From Leucobacter sp. UCMA 4100 (GTDB lineage Bacteria; Actinomycetota; Actinomycetes; Actinomycetales; Microbacteriaceae), in contig NZ_JAFEUS010000002.1 in NCBI RefSeq assembly GCF_027853335.1, forward strand, positions 2,278,514 to 2,342,513: DNA of 64,000 nucleotides, read 5' to 3'. Below are positions 17,224 through 27,961 of this stretch, piece by piece. A program made the translations under genes and the position numbers. How positions within the stretch are numbered: position 1 is the first letter of the stretch; each line of letters starts with the position of its first letter. The notes beneath the pieces were generated by a model that was not told where the DNA came from, searched no databases, and worked only from the letters and a program-made list of their open reading frames with translations.

Positions 17224-18830
17224 TGCATCTCGTGAACGGCTCAAACACCGAACAGAGCCCCGTGCTCAACATCAGCATTTTTCTCGCCTTCGTGGCGGTC
17301 ACCATGGTGATCGTCGTGCGGGCCGGGCGAACAAACAAGAGCGCGGCCGACTTCTACGCGGGAGGCCGCTCATTCTCCGGGCGCCAAAACGGCCTCGCGA
17401 TCGCGGGCGACTACCTCTCGGCCGCATCGTTTCTTGGCATCTGCGGTGCCATCGCGATCAATGGCTTCGACGGCTTCATGTACTCGATCGGCTTTCTTGT
17501 CGCCTGGCTTGTTGCTCTGCTGCTCGTTGCCGAACTCATGCGCAACACCGCGAAGTTTACGATGGCCGACGTGCTCTCGTTCCGGCTCAAGCAGCGCCCC
17601 GTGCGCATGGCGGCAGCGCCTACGACTCTCGCGGTCTCGTTCTTCTACCTGCTCGCCCAGATGGCTGGCGCTGGCGGGCTCGTCTCGTTGCTGCTCGGCA
17701 TCAACGACAAGATAGGCCAATCGCTCGTCATTGCGGTCGTGGGCGTCGTCATGATTCTCTACGTTCTCATCGGTGGCATGAAGGGAACCACCTGGGTACA
17801 GATCATTAAGGCAGTGCTGCTCATTGCTGGTGCCGGCGCGATGACGATTTGGGTACTCGCCCTCAAAGGCTTCAACTTTGCGGCGGTCCTTGAAGCCGCG
17901 GTCGTGAACCCCGAGAACCAGCACGGCGATGCGATTCTCGCTCCCGGGCTGCAGTACGGTGCGCACCCGATCGATTTCGTCTCACTCGCGCTCGCACTCG
18001 TCTTGGGTACGGCTGGGCTTCCTCACGTGCTCATGCGGTTTTACACGGTGCCCACGGCGAAAGAGGCGCGACGTTCAGTCGTGTGGGCCATCTGGCTCAT
18101 CGGTATCTTCTACCTCTTCACCCTCGTGCTTGGCTTTGCGGCCGGTGCCTTCGTGGGGCCAGAGACGATCGCCCAAGCACCGGGCGGGCAAAACTCCGCT
18201 GCTCCGCTCCTCGCACAGTTCCTGGGCGGGCCGCTCTTGCTCGGGTTCATTTCGGCAGTGGCATTCGCGACGATCCTCGCGGTCGTTGCTGGGCTCACGA
18301 TCACCGCATCTGCCTCGTTCGCGCACGACATTTATAACAGCGTCATGCGTAAGGGGCAGGCATCGCCGCAGCAGGAGGTGAAGGTCGCACGCGTCACCAC
18401 GGTGGTCATTGGCGCTCTCGCGATCGTCGGCGGTATTGGCGTGCAGGGGCAAAACATCGCTTTTCTTGTCGCGCTCGCCTTCGCTGTCGCGGCCTCGGCG
18501 AACCTGCCAACGATCCTGTTCTCGCTCTTCTGGTCGAAGTTCACGACCCGCGGGGCAGTCTGGTCGATGGTTGGCGGCCTCGTGACCGCGGTCGGGCTCA
18601 TCGCCCTCTCGCCGGTGGTCTCAGGAGACGAGACAGCGATGCTCGGAGCCGGGGTCGACTTTGCGATCTTCCCGCTCAAGAACCCGGGAATCATTTCGAT
18701 TCCCGTCGGCTTCTTACTGGCGTGGATCGGCTCAGTCACCGACCCGACGCGCGAATCGAAGGCGCTCGCCGCCGAGATGGAGGTGCGTTCACTCACGGGC
18801 TTCGGCGCTGAACCACCCGTGAAGCACTAG
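17220..18830 (+). CDS. actP: Solute:sodium symporter, acetate/propionate permease (ActP-like)
   Basis: A 536-aa polytopic membrane protein of the SSS family with about 13 predicted hydrophobic segments. Landmarks are DFYAGGRSFSGRQNGLAIAGDYLSAASFLG (the conserved TM2 sodium-site region, across about residues 43-72) and GTAGLPHVLMRFYTVP. Pairing with DUF485 and an acyl-CoA synthetase is diagnostic of monocarboxylate uptake. ATG 17220 overlaps the DUF485 stop, so the three genes form one unit. A terminator follows at 18840. Acetate, propionate or pyruvate are all possible substrates. Confidence 0.88.
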   Translation: MMHLVNGSNTEQSPVLNISIFLAFVAVTMVIVVRAGRTNKSAADFYAGGRSFSGRQNGLAIAGDYLSAASFLGICGAIAINGFDGFMYSIGFLVAWLVALLLVAELMRNTAKFTMADVLSFRLKQRPVRMAAAPTTLAVSFFYLLAQMAGAGGLVSLLLGINDKIGQSLVIAVVGVVMILYVLIGGMKGTTWVQIIKAVLLIAGAGAMTIWVLALKGFNFAAVLEAAVVNPENQHGDAILAPGLQYGAHPIDFVSLALALVLGTAGLPHVLMRFYTVPTAKEARRSVVWAIWLIGIFYLFTLVLGFAAGAFVGPETIAQAPGGQNSAAPLLAQFLGGPLLLGFISAVAFATILAVVAGLTITASASFAHDIYNSVMRKGQASPQQEVKVARVTTVVIGALAIVGGIGVQGQNIAFLVALAFAVAASANLPTILFSLFWSKFTTRGAVWSMVGGLVTAVGLIALSPVVSGDETAMLGAGVDFAIFPLKNPGIISIPVGFLLAWIGSVTDPTRESKALAAEMEVRSLTGFGAEPPVKH

Positions 18831-18839
18831 GAAGGTGGG

Positions 18840-18882
18840 CGCGAGGGTGCTCCGGGCAGCATTGGCCCGGAGCACCCTCGCG
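18840..18882 (+). terminator. Terminator of the acyl-CoA synthetase-symporter operon
   Basis: An 18-bp perfect stem (18840-18857 with 18865-18882) with a 7-nt loop; it begins 9 nt after the symporter stop and is followed by TGGTTTGTT. Confidence 0.88.
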
Positions 18883-18922
18883 TGGTTTGTTCGGCCCGCT
18901 CGCTCGTGAAAGAATAGTGAGC

Positions 18923-20221
18923 ATGGCAAAGACGGTAAACGCCCCACGTGGCATGCGCGATTTCCTTCCTCAAGATAAGGCGCGTCGCGAGCATGCGCTC
19001 AGCGTTATTCGCGGGGTGTACCGCGCCCACGGCTTCGACGAGATCGAGGCCCCGATGCTCGAGGACTACTCGCGGCTTCACGCAGGCCTCGGCGGCGACA
19101 ACGAGAAGCTCTCGTTCTCGGTGCTCAAGCGCGGGCTCACGGCCGATGACTTTCATGCGGCCGCCGATGAGGGCGTCGAGCGCATTGCCGATCTGGGGCT
19201 GCGCTTCGACCTCACGGTGCCACTCACACGTTTCTACGCGACGAACCGTGCGCAGCTGCCGCCCGTATTTCGTTCGATCCAGATCGCGCCAGTGTGGCGC
19301 GCTGAGCGCCCGCAGAAGGGGCGCTACCGGCAATTTGTGCAGGCCGACATTGACATCATTGGCGAGCCCGGGCTCATGGCCGAGATCGAGCTGTTGACGG
19401 CCTCATCGCAGGCATTTGCCGAGCTCGGCCTCACCGACGTGACGATCCGGGTGAACGACCGTCGGGTGCTCTTCGGCCTGCTTGCGCACTGTGGCTTTGA
19501 GGCCGAGGTGCATGACCGTGCGCTCATCACGATCGATAAGCTCGACAAGATCGGTGCTTCGGGCGTTGTCGAAGAGCTTGAAGAGCTTGACGCAACCGCC
19601 GCCGCTCGCATGGGTGAGGTACTCGAGGCTGTTGCCCCGAAAATCGCCGGTGAAGGCATCGCACTCACGCGTGAAGAGATTGTTGCCGCGCTACCCGAGG
19701 GTCTCGGCGGCGAGGGCGTCACGAACCTTGTTGATCTGGGCGAGGCTCTGGAGCACGCGATTCCGAGTAACGTGACCCTGCGCTTCGATCCCACGCTCGT
19801 GCGCGGCATGGGCTACTACACGGGCACGATTTTTGAGGTCGCCCACCCGGCTTCGGGGAGCTCGGTTGGTGGTGGCGGTCGCTATGACGGCATGGTCGGC
19901 CGGTTCCTCGGGCAAGACGTGCCCGCGGTCGGCTTCTCGATCGGCTTCGAACGTGTCGTTGATCTCATCGAGCTTCCTGAGAATGCTGGGCCAGCCTCGA
20001 TCGCGCTCGTCTACGACACCGATGTGCCGAAGGCGCAGCTCATGAGCATTAAACGAGAGCTCGTCGCCAAGGGGCACCGTGTGCGCCTTGAAAAGCGTGT
20101 GAAAAACATGAAGGCCATGCTTGATCGAATCGCCGGAGAAGGCTTTCACGAGTTCGCAAACGTGCGCCCCGACACCCTGAGCGCGAACGATCTCGATGTT
20201 CGTTCACAGGGTGATCGCTAA
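18923..20221 (+). CDS. hisS: Histidyl-tRNA synthetase
   Basis: A 432-aa class II aminoacyl-tRNA synthetase. Motif 2 is WRAERPQKGRYRQFVQADID-like around residues 121-140, His-binding motifs include RGMGYYTGTIFE and SVGGGGRYDGM, and motif 3 is VGFSIGFERV. The C-terminal anticodon-binding domain is present. The upstream in-frame codon at 18887 overlaps the terminator flank, so ATG 18923 is chosen; MAKTVNAPRGMRDFLP is the usual family N-terminus. Confidence 0.95.
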   Translation: MAKTVNAPRGMRDFLPQDKARREHALSVIRGVYRAHGFDEIEAPMLEDYSRLHAGLGGDNEKLSFSVLKRGLTADDFHAAADEGVERIADLGLRFDLTVPLTRFYATNRAQLPPVFRSIQIAPVWRAERPQKGRYRQFVQADIDIIGEPGLMAEIELLTASSQAFAELGLTDVTIRVNDRRVLFGLLAHCGFEAEVHDRALITIDKLDKIGASGVVEELEELDATAAARMGEVLEAVAPKIAGEGIALTREEIVAALPEGLGGEGVTNLVDLGEALEHAIPSNVTLRFDPTLVRGMGYYTGTIFEVAHPASGSSVGGGGRYDGMVGRFLGQDVPAVGFSIGFERVVDLIELPENAGPASIALVYDTDVPKAQLMSIKRELVAKGHRVRLEKRVKNMKAMLDRIAGEGFHEFANVRPDTLSANDLDVRSQGDR

Positions 20222-20240
20222 CGCCGTCACGGTAGAGTAA

Positions 20241-21572
<1,332 letters not shown>

Positions 21573-21578
21573 GACACC

Positions 21579-22064
21579 GTGAAGCGTCGGCGCGAGGAGC
21601 GTGTCGCCCGTGAACCCCGTTCACGGGGCGACATGCGCCTGTGGTTTCAGAGCCTCAAGATGAGTGGCCTCACCGCCACCATCTTGAGCCTCGTGCTGAT
21701 CGCTGCGGTTGTACTCGCGCCCAGCTTTTCGACTTACCTGCAGCAGCAGCGTGAAATCGCGCAGTTGCAAGAGAGCGTCGATCAGCGCCGCGCATCGCTC
21801 GACGAGATCGAGCAAGAACAACATAAATGGCAAGACCCCGTGTACATTCGGGCACAGGCCAGGGAACGCCTCTTCTACGTGATGCCAGGAGAGGTGCAGC
21901 TCACCGTAATCGAAGACGGTGTGATCATTCCCGAAGACGAAGAACTTTCGGTGAGCACGGAGCTCACCCCGACCGAGCGCCGCTGGACAGCCGAGTTCGC
22001 GGCCTCGGTTCTCGGCGCCGGAACGACGACCGCCGAGCCCGAAGAACTCCTCACCACCCGCTAA
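21579..22064 (+). CDS. ftsB: Septum formation initiator FtsB/DivIC
   Basis: A 161-aa bitopic membrane protein: short basic cytoplasmic N-terminus, one membrane segment (TATILSLVLIAAVVLAP, about residues 33-49), then an extracytoplasmic coiled coil (QQQREIAQLQESVDQRRAS) and the DivIC signature DPVYIRAQARERLFYVMPGE. It belongs to the FtsQLB divisome complex. GTG 21579 follows the eno stop by 6 nt, so the genes are cotranscribed. The C-terminal 60 residues are acidic and variable. Confidence 0.92.
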   Translation: MKRRREERVAREPRSRGDMRLWFQSLKMSGLTATILSLVLIAAVVLAPSFSTYLQQQREIAQLQESVDQRRASLDEIEQEQHKWQDPVYIRAQARERLFYVMPGEVQLTVIEDGVIIPEDEELSVSTELTPTERRWTAEFAASVLGAGTTTAEPEELLTTR

Positions 22065-22088
22065 CGCCACCGCGCGAAAGGAACGATC

Positions 22089-22562
22089 GTGCAGCTTGAC
22101 GATGCAACCCAGGCCGACATTGACACCGTGAGCGAACAGCTCGGCCGCCAGGCCAGGGGAGTGGTCGGCATTGCCGCGCGTGACTCAGCTGGCACTCCAG
22201 CGGTCGTTGCGACCGCTCCGAGGCTCGAAGACGGAACCCCGTTTCCGACGTTCTATTACCTCACCCACCCCGAAGCGGTGAAGGCGGCCTCACGCCTCGA
22301 GGCCGAGGGCAAAATGGTTGAGTACAACGAACTGCTCGCGAGCGACGAGTCGGTCGCTGAGGCGTACCAGGCTGCGCACGCCTCGTACGTCGCCGACCGT
22401 GACCAGGTCGCCGAGGTTCCTGAAGTGCAAGGCGTGAGCGCTGGCGGCATGCCGACGCGCGTCAAGTGCCTCCACGCGCTCATCGGTCATGCGCTCGCTG
22501 CAGGCCCCGGCGTCAACCCGATTGGCGACCTCGCCATTCGCGATTCAGGGCTTGTGCTCTAA
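22089..22562 (+). CDS. DUF501 domain protein
   Basis: A 157-aa soluble protein of the DUF501 family, found next to eno and ftsB in actinobacteria. The conserved C-terminal motif GGMPTRVKCLHALIGHALA-type, followed by GVNPIGD, is intact; the Cys and two His residues could bind metal. Function is unknown. GTG 22089 follows CGAAAGGAACGATC. In many relatives an exopolyphosphatase gene comes next; here the next gene is ndh with its own promoter. Confidence 0.9.
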   Translation: MQLDDATQADIDTVSEQLGRQARGVVGIAARDSAGTPAVVATAPRLEDGTPFPTFYYLTHPEAVKAASRLEAEGKMVEYNELLASDESVAEAYQAAHASYVADRDQVAEVPEVQGVSAGGMPTRVKCLHALIGHALAAGPGVNPIGDLAIRDSGLVL

Positions 22563-22723
22563 CGACATCGCACGTCGGTCATACCGATACGTGGCGATTC
22601 CTGCGAGTTTCGTCATCATATTCCCGGGGCGAAGACAACGGGCGTCTGTGATCGGGGCGTAACCAGCTCAAGATCCGCCGCTGAATCGTTCTCAGGAAAT
22701 CGTGATCTGGGCTCGTTATGCCT

Positions 22724-22820
22724 TAGGATAGTGGGGTTAGGCGTATACCAAACGTCTGCAGCGCTCAACGAAGTTTCGAAGGGCGCCCCTCTGAATATCA
22801 CACGCAAGGAGAATAGCCTC
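22724..22820 (+). promoter_or_regulatory. Promoter and leader of ndh
   Basis: TAGGAT (22724-22729) is a likely -10, giving an 80-90-nt leader that ends in AAGGAG before GTG 22821. The rest of the 258-bp gap from 22563 holds only an imperfect hairpin near 22567-22598 and no gene that I can see. Confidence 0.45.
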
Positions 22821-24155
22821 GTGGCTAAAAAGATTCTGATCGTCGGTGGTGGTTACGCAGGTTTCTACACTGCGTGGAAGCTCGAGAAGTGGCTCCGATC
22901 GGGCGAAGCTGAGGTCACGATTGTTGACCCGCTGCCGTACATGGCCTACCTTCCCTTCCTTCCCGAGGTTGCAGCAGGCTCGATTGAGCCCCGTCACGCC
23001 GTCGTAGCTCGTCGTCGTCACCTCAAGCGCACCGCAAACATTGCAGGCAAGGTCACCGGTATCTCGCACGCGACCAAGACCGCGACGATCACCCCGAACG
23101 CTGGCGAGCCCTACGAGTTCGAGTATGACCAGATCGTCATCTCGACCGGTTCGGTTTCGCGCACCTTCCCGATTCCAGGCATCGCCGAGAATGCCATTGG
23201 CATGAAGACCATCGAAGAGGCCATGGCCATTCGCGATCGCATGGTTGGAAACTTCGAGCGCGCCGCACTGCTGCCGAAGGGCTCACCGGAGCGCGCACGC
23301 CTGCTCACCGTGACGGTCGTTGGCGGCGGCTTCGCCGGCATCGAGTCTGTTGCCGAGCTGCGCTCGTTCGCAACGAACCTCCTGCGCCGTTACCCCGAGA
23401 TCACCTTCGACGAGACGGCTTTCCACCTCGTTGAGGCTATGGGCCGCATCATGCCCGAGGTCTCGCAAGGTACCGCAGACTGGGTGGTCAAAGACCAGAC
23501 CCGTCGCGGCGTGACGATTCACCTTGACACGCAGCTCTCGTCGGCAGCCGACGGTAACATCGAGCTCTCGACGGGCGAGAAGTACGAGTCAGACCTCATC
23601 GTCTGGACTGCGGGCGTTATGCCCCGGCCATTCCTGCGCGGCACCGACCTGCCTATTGGACCTCGCGGCCACGTCATCGGCAGCCCCACGCTGCAGATCA
23701 CGACCGAAGACGGCAAGGTTGTTGAAGGCGCATGGACTGCTGGCGACACCTCGCAGACCCCCGACATCTCGTCGACCCCTGGCCCTGGCGGATTCTGCGT
23801 GCCAAACGCGCAGCACGCTGTGCGCCAAGGTCGACTGCTTGCGAAGAACATCGTTGCTGTACTGCGCGGCGAAGCACCTGCCGAGTACAACCACAAGAAC
23901 CAGGGCGCTGTCGCAGGCCTCGGCATGAACACCGGCGTGTTCCAGTCGGGCAAGTTCGCGCTTCGCGGCTACATCGCTTGGCTCGCGCACCGCTTCTACC
24001 ACGGCCTCGCTATTCCCACTTGGGAACGCAAGTGGCGCGTGTTCGGCGGTTGGGTTGGCCACTTCTTCCTGGGCCGCGACATCGTGAACATCGAGGCGTC
24101 TCTTGAGCCGCGCGCGATCTTCGAAGAGTTCGCGTCACGTCCCAAGGCTGACTAG
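22821..24155 (+). CDS. ndh: Type II NADH:quinone oxidoreductase
   Basis: A 444-aa single-subunit, non-proton-pumping NADH dehydrogenase attached to the inner face of the membrane. The FAD-binding Rossmann motif is ILIVGGGYAGFYTAWKLE (about residues 6-23), the NADH-binding motif is VTVVGGGFAGIESVAEL (about 163-180), and the second FAD motif is WTAGDTSQTP. The C-terminal amphipathic region (RGYIAWLAHRFYHGL) supports membrane binding. GTG 22821 follows AAGGAG. No complex I genes are in this window, so its share in respiration cannot be judged. Confidence 0.94.
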   Translation: MAKKILIVGGGYAGFYTAWKLEKWLRSGEAEVTIVDPLPYMAYLPFLPEVAAGSIEPRHAVVARRRHLKRTANIAGKVTGISHATKTATITPNAGEPYEFEYDQIVISTGSVSRTFPIPGIAENAIGMKTIEEAMAIRDRMVGNFERAALLPKGSPERARLLTVTVVGGGFAGIESVAELRSFATNLLRRYPEITFDETAFHLVEAMGRIMPEVSQGTADWVVKDQTRRGVTIHLDTQLSSAADGNIELSTGEKYESDLIVWTAGVMPRPFLRGTDLPIGPRGHVIGSPTLQITTEDGKVVEGAWTAGDTSQTPDISSTPGPGGFCVPNAQHAVRQGRLLAKNIVAVLRGEAPAEYNHKNQGAVAGLGMNTGVFQSGKFALRGYIAWLAHRFYHGLAIPTWERKWRVFGGWVGHFFLGRDIVNIEASLEPRAIFEEFASRPKAD

Positions 24156-24171
24156 CGCCTCACCGGCCTAC

Positions 24172-24207
24172 CGAACGCCCCTCGAGCTTTGGCTCTGGGG
24201 GCGTTCG
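24172..24207 (+). terminator. Terminator of ndh
   Basis: CGAACGCCCC pairs with GGGGCGTTCG across a 16-nt loop, 17 nt after the stop. The same arms recur after rpsO at 46854-46889. Confidence 0.75.
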
Positions 24208-24239
24208 TGCGTTTGGGTGGCTTTGCGCGGCCTTTCGCA

Positions 24240-24299
24240 GTCTACTTGACGAAAAGCAGGGTGTTTTGGCGATTACACCCTGCTTTTCGTCAAGTAAAC
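24240..24299. repeat. Dispersed palindromic repeat, copy B
   Basis: A 60-bp near-perfect palindrome: GTCTACTTGACGAAAAGC at the left, GCTTTTCGTCAAGTAAAC at the right, with GGGTGT/ACACCC inside. It matches copy A at 919-979 and again lies in the gap between two convergent genes. Confidence 0.85.
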
Positions 24300-24322
24300 G
24301 AAATTTTCGGCGGATCGGCCCA

Positions 24323-24406
24323 GCACCCGAGGCCCGCACGCAAGCCTGGGCAGCCTGGCACCCGAGGCCGGCACGCCAGCCCGGCACCCGTGCCCGCACG
24401 CACGCC
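24323..24406. repeat. Degenerate GC-rich tandem repeat
   Basis: Three imperfect units beginning GCACCCG at 24323, 24358 and 24384 (GCACCCGAGGCC.GCACGC pattern) lie between the palindrome and the end of the RamB-like gene. Confidence 0.5.
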
Positions 24407-24425
24407 GCCTAACGCGGCGACCCCG

Positions 24426-25898
24426 CTACAGCTCAGGCGCGTGCGCCGAGAGAAACTCGTACATCTCGGTGTCATCAACGCCCGGAAACGACCCGGTGGG
24501 AAGAGGGGAGAGAATGTGCGCGTGCATGCGCGCGCTCGGCCACGCCGATCCTTCCCAGCGCTCGGCGAGGGCGTCGCTCGGCTTGCGGCAGCAGTTCTCG
24601 TCGGGGCAGGTTGAGACGGTGCGCACGTGAGTGTCGCGCCCGCGAAACCACTTTGCGTCGTCAAACTTCACGCCACAGGTGATCGAGAAGGCGCCCGAGT
24701 TGCCGAGGTCGCCAATCTGGCTCGTCTCCCAGTAGGTGCCCTCGGGGGTGTCAGTGTACTGGTAGAACTCGCTCGTGCGGTTGCGGCGTTTGAAGCCCGT
24801 TCGGCCGGCCCAGTAGCGGCACACGACTTGCCCCTCGAGCGATCCGCTCGCGTCGACGGGGTAGGGAAGGTCGTTGTTTTCGTAGCCGCGCAGTAGCGCT
24901 CCGTGCGCGTCCGCGCGATAGAAGTGCACCTGCAGGTCGAGGTGCTTTGTGGCGAGGTTCGTGAAGCGGTGTGCGGCAGCCTCGTGCGTGACACCGAAAG
25001 CGTCGCGCAGGTCTTCAATCGCGAGGTTACGGTCGGCCTTTGCGTTTTGCAAGAAGGTCGCGGTCGCGGCTTCCGGCATGAGGCAGGCAGAGGCGAAGTA
25101 GTTGATTTGTAGCCGCTGTTCGAGAAACTCGGCGTAGCTTGCTGGAGGGTTGTGTCCGAGCACGCGGTGTGCCATCGCCTGAAATGCGAGGGCGCGCAGG
25201 CCGTGGCCGCCGGGAATCGAGGCCGGCGGAAGGTAGATGCGTCCGTTTTCGAGGTCGGTGATGCTGCGCGTGTTCGATGGCAGGTCATCGACGAAGATGA
25301 GTGTAAACCCGAGTGACTCGGCAAGCACGGCTACGGTGCGGTGGGTGACGGCGCCGCTCACGTGGCCGACCGAGGCCATGAGATCGGTCGCGAGTGTTTC
25401 GATTTCTGGCAAATAATTGTTTTTTTCACGCATGAAGTGGCGGATCGAGGTGTTCGCCCGTCGCGCCTCCTCTGGCGTTGCGCTGGCAGCCCGCGCACGC
25501 CTGAGCAGTTCGCGGTGTAGCCCAACGAGCGACTCGAGGGTTTCATCGGTGAGCCCGCGTACGTTTCTGATCTCGGGCAGGCCGAGGGCGGTGTAGTGCA
25601 CACCCTGCTGGGCGCGTTCGAGTTCGATCTCGAATGCGCTGCGGCGATCGGGTGCTTCGTCGCTGAGCAAGGCGGCGAGCGTGGTGTCGAGCTCACGTGC
25701 GATGGCTTCGAGGAGCGAGAGTTTTGGTTCGCGTCGACCGTTCTCGATGAGCGAGAGTTGGCTGGGGCCGACGCCGACTTTGGCGCCGAGCTGCTCGAGC
25801 GTGAGGCCCGCTCGCGTTCGGTAAAAGCGAATGCGTTTTCCTCTGATGAGGTGATTGGAATCGCCAAAAGCGTCTTGGAGTGCGCTCGTAGGAGTCAT
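24426..25898 (-). CDS. RamB/ScfR-like regulator (XRE HTH + IrrE-like + short-chain acyl regulator domain)
   Basis: A 490-aa regulator. Residues about 20-75 form an XRE helix-turn-helix (RAGLTLEQLGAKVGVGPSQLSLIENG). The middle part resembles an ImmA/IrrE-type domain (QAMAHRVLGHNPP; ACLMPEAA) but lacks a clear HExxH, so it is unlikely to be an active protease. The C-terminal DUF2083-type domain contains several cysteines, notably TCPDENCC. This is the layout of RamB of Corynebacterium and PrpR of Mycobacterium, which control acetate, propionate and glyoxylate genes. It is divergent from pckG. TATAGT lies 6 nt before ATG 25898, so the mRNA should be leaderless, and a symmetric GCAAA/TTTGC array lies just upstream. 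Confidence 0.88.
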   Translation of the reverse strand: MTPTSALQDAFGDSNHLIRGKRIRFYRTRAGLTLEQLGAKVGVGPSQLSLIENGRREPKLSLLEAIARELDTTLAALLSDEAPDRRSAFEIELERAQQGVHYTALGLPEIRNVRGLTDETLESLVGLHRELLRRARAASATPEEARRANTSIRHFMREKNNYLPEIETLATDLMASVGHVSGAVTHRTVAVLAESLGFTLIFVDDLPSNTRSITDLENGRIYLPPASIPGGHGLRALAFQAMAHRVLGHNPPASYAEFLEQRLQINYFASACLMPEAATATFLQNAKADRNLAIEDLRDAFGVTHEAAAHRFTNLATKHLDLQVHFYRADAHGALLRGYENNDLPYPVDASGSLEGQVVCRYWAGRTGFKRRNRTSEFYQYTDTPEGTYWETSQIGDLGNSGAFSITCGVKFDDAKWFRGRDTHVRTVSTCPDENCCRKPSDALAERWEGSAWPSARMHAHILSPLPTGSFPGVDDTEMYEFLSAHAPEL

Positions 25899-25910
25899 AT
25901 TTTTACTATA
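25899..25910 (-). promoter_or_regulatory. -10 box for leaderless RamB-like mRNA
   Basis: TATAGT on the minus strand (25905-25910) followed by 6 nt and ATG 25898. Confidence 0.6.
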
Positions 25911-25912
25911 AA

Positions 25913-25954
25913 GCAAATTCTGCAAAAATTGACAACCGATTTTGCGGGGTTTGC
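25913..25954. promoter_or_regulatory. Symmetric operator array GCAAA x2 / TTTGC x2
   Basis: GCAAA at 25913 and 25922, then TTTGC at 25941 and 25950; each pair has the same 9-nt pitch and the whole 42-bp block is symmetric about its centre. It lies between the RamB-like gene and pckG, next to the -10 of the former. A TTTGCA-type core is known for RamB/PrpR sites. Confidence 0.65.
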
Positions 25955-26058
25955 CAGTATCGGTCTGAGAATATTGAAATGTTCACCCGGATTTCACACG
26001 ATGTTTGATCCGGAACTAATCACGAATACAGTTCATGGGCAGAGGAACCAGTATCTAT

Positions 26059-27876
26059 ATGAGCATTGCTGAGCTTGTTGCAGAGCACGCTACCACGACC
26101 AATCCTGAAATTCTGAAGTGGGTGACTGAGGTCGCTGAGCAGACCGAGCCGGCTCGCATCGAATGGTGCGACGGTTCGCAGACCGAGTGGGATCGCATCG
26201 CGCAAGAGATGGTCGATGCGGGAACGCTGATTCCCCTCAACAAAGACTTGCGCCCGGGGAGCTTCCTTGCGCGCTCACATCCGGCAGACGTGGCGCGTGT
26301 TGAAGACCGCACCTTCATCTGCTCAGAGAACGAGGCCGATGCAGGTCCCACGAACAACTGGCGCGCTCCCGCTGAGATGAAGGCAGAGCTCAAGCCCTTC
26401 TTCGACGGGTCGATGCGGGGCCGCACGATGTATGTTGTGCCTTTCTCGATGGGCCCCGTCGGTGGTGCAATCTCGCAGCTCGGCATTCAGCTCACTGATT
26501 CGCCATACGCCGTGCTCAACATGCGCATCATGACCCGCATGGGCCAGGACGCTCTCGACGGCATCACCCCTGGTAGCGAGTGGGTTCGCACCGTGCACTC
26601 GGTCGGCGCGCCCCTCGAAGAGGGCGAAGAAGACGTCATGTGGCCGTGCAACGACACGAAGTACATCACGCACTTCCCAGAGACCCTCGAGGTCTGGTCA
26701 TACGGCTCGGGCTACGGCGGCAACGCACTCCTCTCGAAGAAGTGCTTCGCGCTTCGCATCGCCAGCGTCATGGGGCGTAGCGAGGGCTGGATGGCAGAAC
26801 ACATGTTGCTGCTGAAGCTCACGAACGAGGCTTCGGGTAAGGCGTACCACCTCACCGCAGCGTTCCCCTCGGCGTGTGGCAAGACGAACCTTGCGATGCT
26901 GCAGCCCACGATTCCTGGCTGGAAGGTCGAGACGATCGGCGACGATATCTCATGGCTTCGCCCCGGTAAAGACGGCCGCCTGTACGCGATCAACCCCGAG
27001 GCAGGCTTCTTTGGCGTTGCTCCCGGAACCGGTGAGTCGACGAACCCCGTGGCAATGGAAACCCTCTGGGGCCACACGATCTTCACGAACGTCGCACTGA
27101 CCGACGAGGGTGACGTGTGGTGGGAGGGCAAGACCGACGAGGTTCCCGATCACCTCATCGACTGGCTCGGCAACGACTGGACCCCAGACGCAGAGAGTCC
27201 CGCTGCTCATCCGAACTCGCGCTTCACGGTGCCGATTCAGCAGACCCCGACCCTCGCAGATGACTGGTTCGAGCAGGATGGCGTGCCCATCGACGCGATC
27301 CTCTTCGGTGGACGTCGTGCGACCAACGTGCCGCTCGTCGCTCAGTCGCTCTCGTGGGAGCACGGCGTCTTTATGGGCGCGACCATCTCGTCAGAGAAGA
27401 CCGCGGCTCAGGAGGGCAACGTGGGCGAGCTTCGCCGCGATCCCTTCGCGATGCTGCCCTTCTGCGGCTACAACATGGCCGATTACTGGGGCCACTGGCT
27501 CGAGATGGGCGAGAAGCTCGGCGACAAGGCACCGAAGATCTTCCAGGTCAACTGGTTCCGTCGCGACGAAGACGGCAGCTTCCTGTGGCCAGGCTTCGGC
27601 GATAACTCGCGCGTGCTCGACTGGGCGATGCGCCGCGTCGAGGGCGAAGTTGAGGGCCGCGAGGTCGCAATCGGCCGCGTTCCTGCCGATGATGAGCTGA
27701 AGCTTGAGGGCACCGACGTGACCGGCGAGCAGCTCGAGAAGCTCTTTGCCGTTGACCCCGCGTCGTGGCTCGAAGAGTGCGGCCTCACCGACGAGTACTT
27801 TGCTCAGTTCGGTGATCGCCTGCCAGCTGCGCTGCAGGGCCAGCTCGACTCACTGCGCGATCGCCTCTCGGCGTAA
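26059..27876 (+). CDS. pckG: Phosphoenolpyruvate carboxykinase (GTP)
   Basis: A 605-aa cytoplasmic enzyme interconverting oxaloacetate plus GTP with PEP, CO2 and GDP at the gluconeogenic node. The P-loop with the reactive Cys is [13 protein letters not shown] (about residues 268-280), the Mg/Mn site is in [13 protein letters not shown], and [14 protein letters not shown] and FFGVAPGTG are further landmarks of the GTP-type family. ATG 26059 follows AGAGGA. An in-frame ATG at 26035 lacks such a site. Being divergent from a RamB-like regulator it is probably switched on during growth on acetate, propionate or amino acids. Confidence 0.96.
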   Translation: MSIAELVAEHATTTNPEILKWVTEVAEQTEPARIEWCDGSQTEWDRIAQEMVDAGTLIPLNKDLRPGSFLARSHPADVARVEDRTFICSENEADAGPTNNWRAPAEMKAELKPFFDGSMRGRTMYVVPFSMGPVGGAISQLGIQLTDSPYAVLNMRIMTRMGQDALDGITPGSEWVRTVHSVGAPLEEGEEDVMWPCNDTKYITHFPETLEVWSYGSGYGGNALLSKKCFALRIASVMGRSEGWMAEHMLLLKLTNEASGKAYHLTAAFPSACGKTNLAMLQPTIPGWKVETIGDDISWLRPGKDGRLYAINPEAGFFGVAPGTGESTNPVAMETLWGHTIFTNVALTDEGDVWWEGKTDEVPDHLIDWLGNDWTPDAESPAAHPNSRFTVPIQQTPTLADDWFEQDGVPIDAILFGGRRATNVPLVAQSLSWEHGVFMGATISSEKTAAQEGNVGELRRDPFAMLPFCGYNMADYWGHWLEMGEKLGDKAPKIFQVNWFRRDEDGSFLWPGFGDNSRVLDWAMRRVEGEVEGREVAIGRVPADDELKLEGTDVTGEQLEKLFAVDPASWLEECGLTDEYFAQFGDRLPAALQGQLDSLRDRLSA

Positions 27877-27961
27877 CCGCCTGGCGCGAGCCATGATCCC
27901 TGCACGCTAGGCGGGGTAGGGCGAGCGCCACCAGCAACTTCCGACGCACTCGTCGGAGCGT

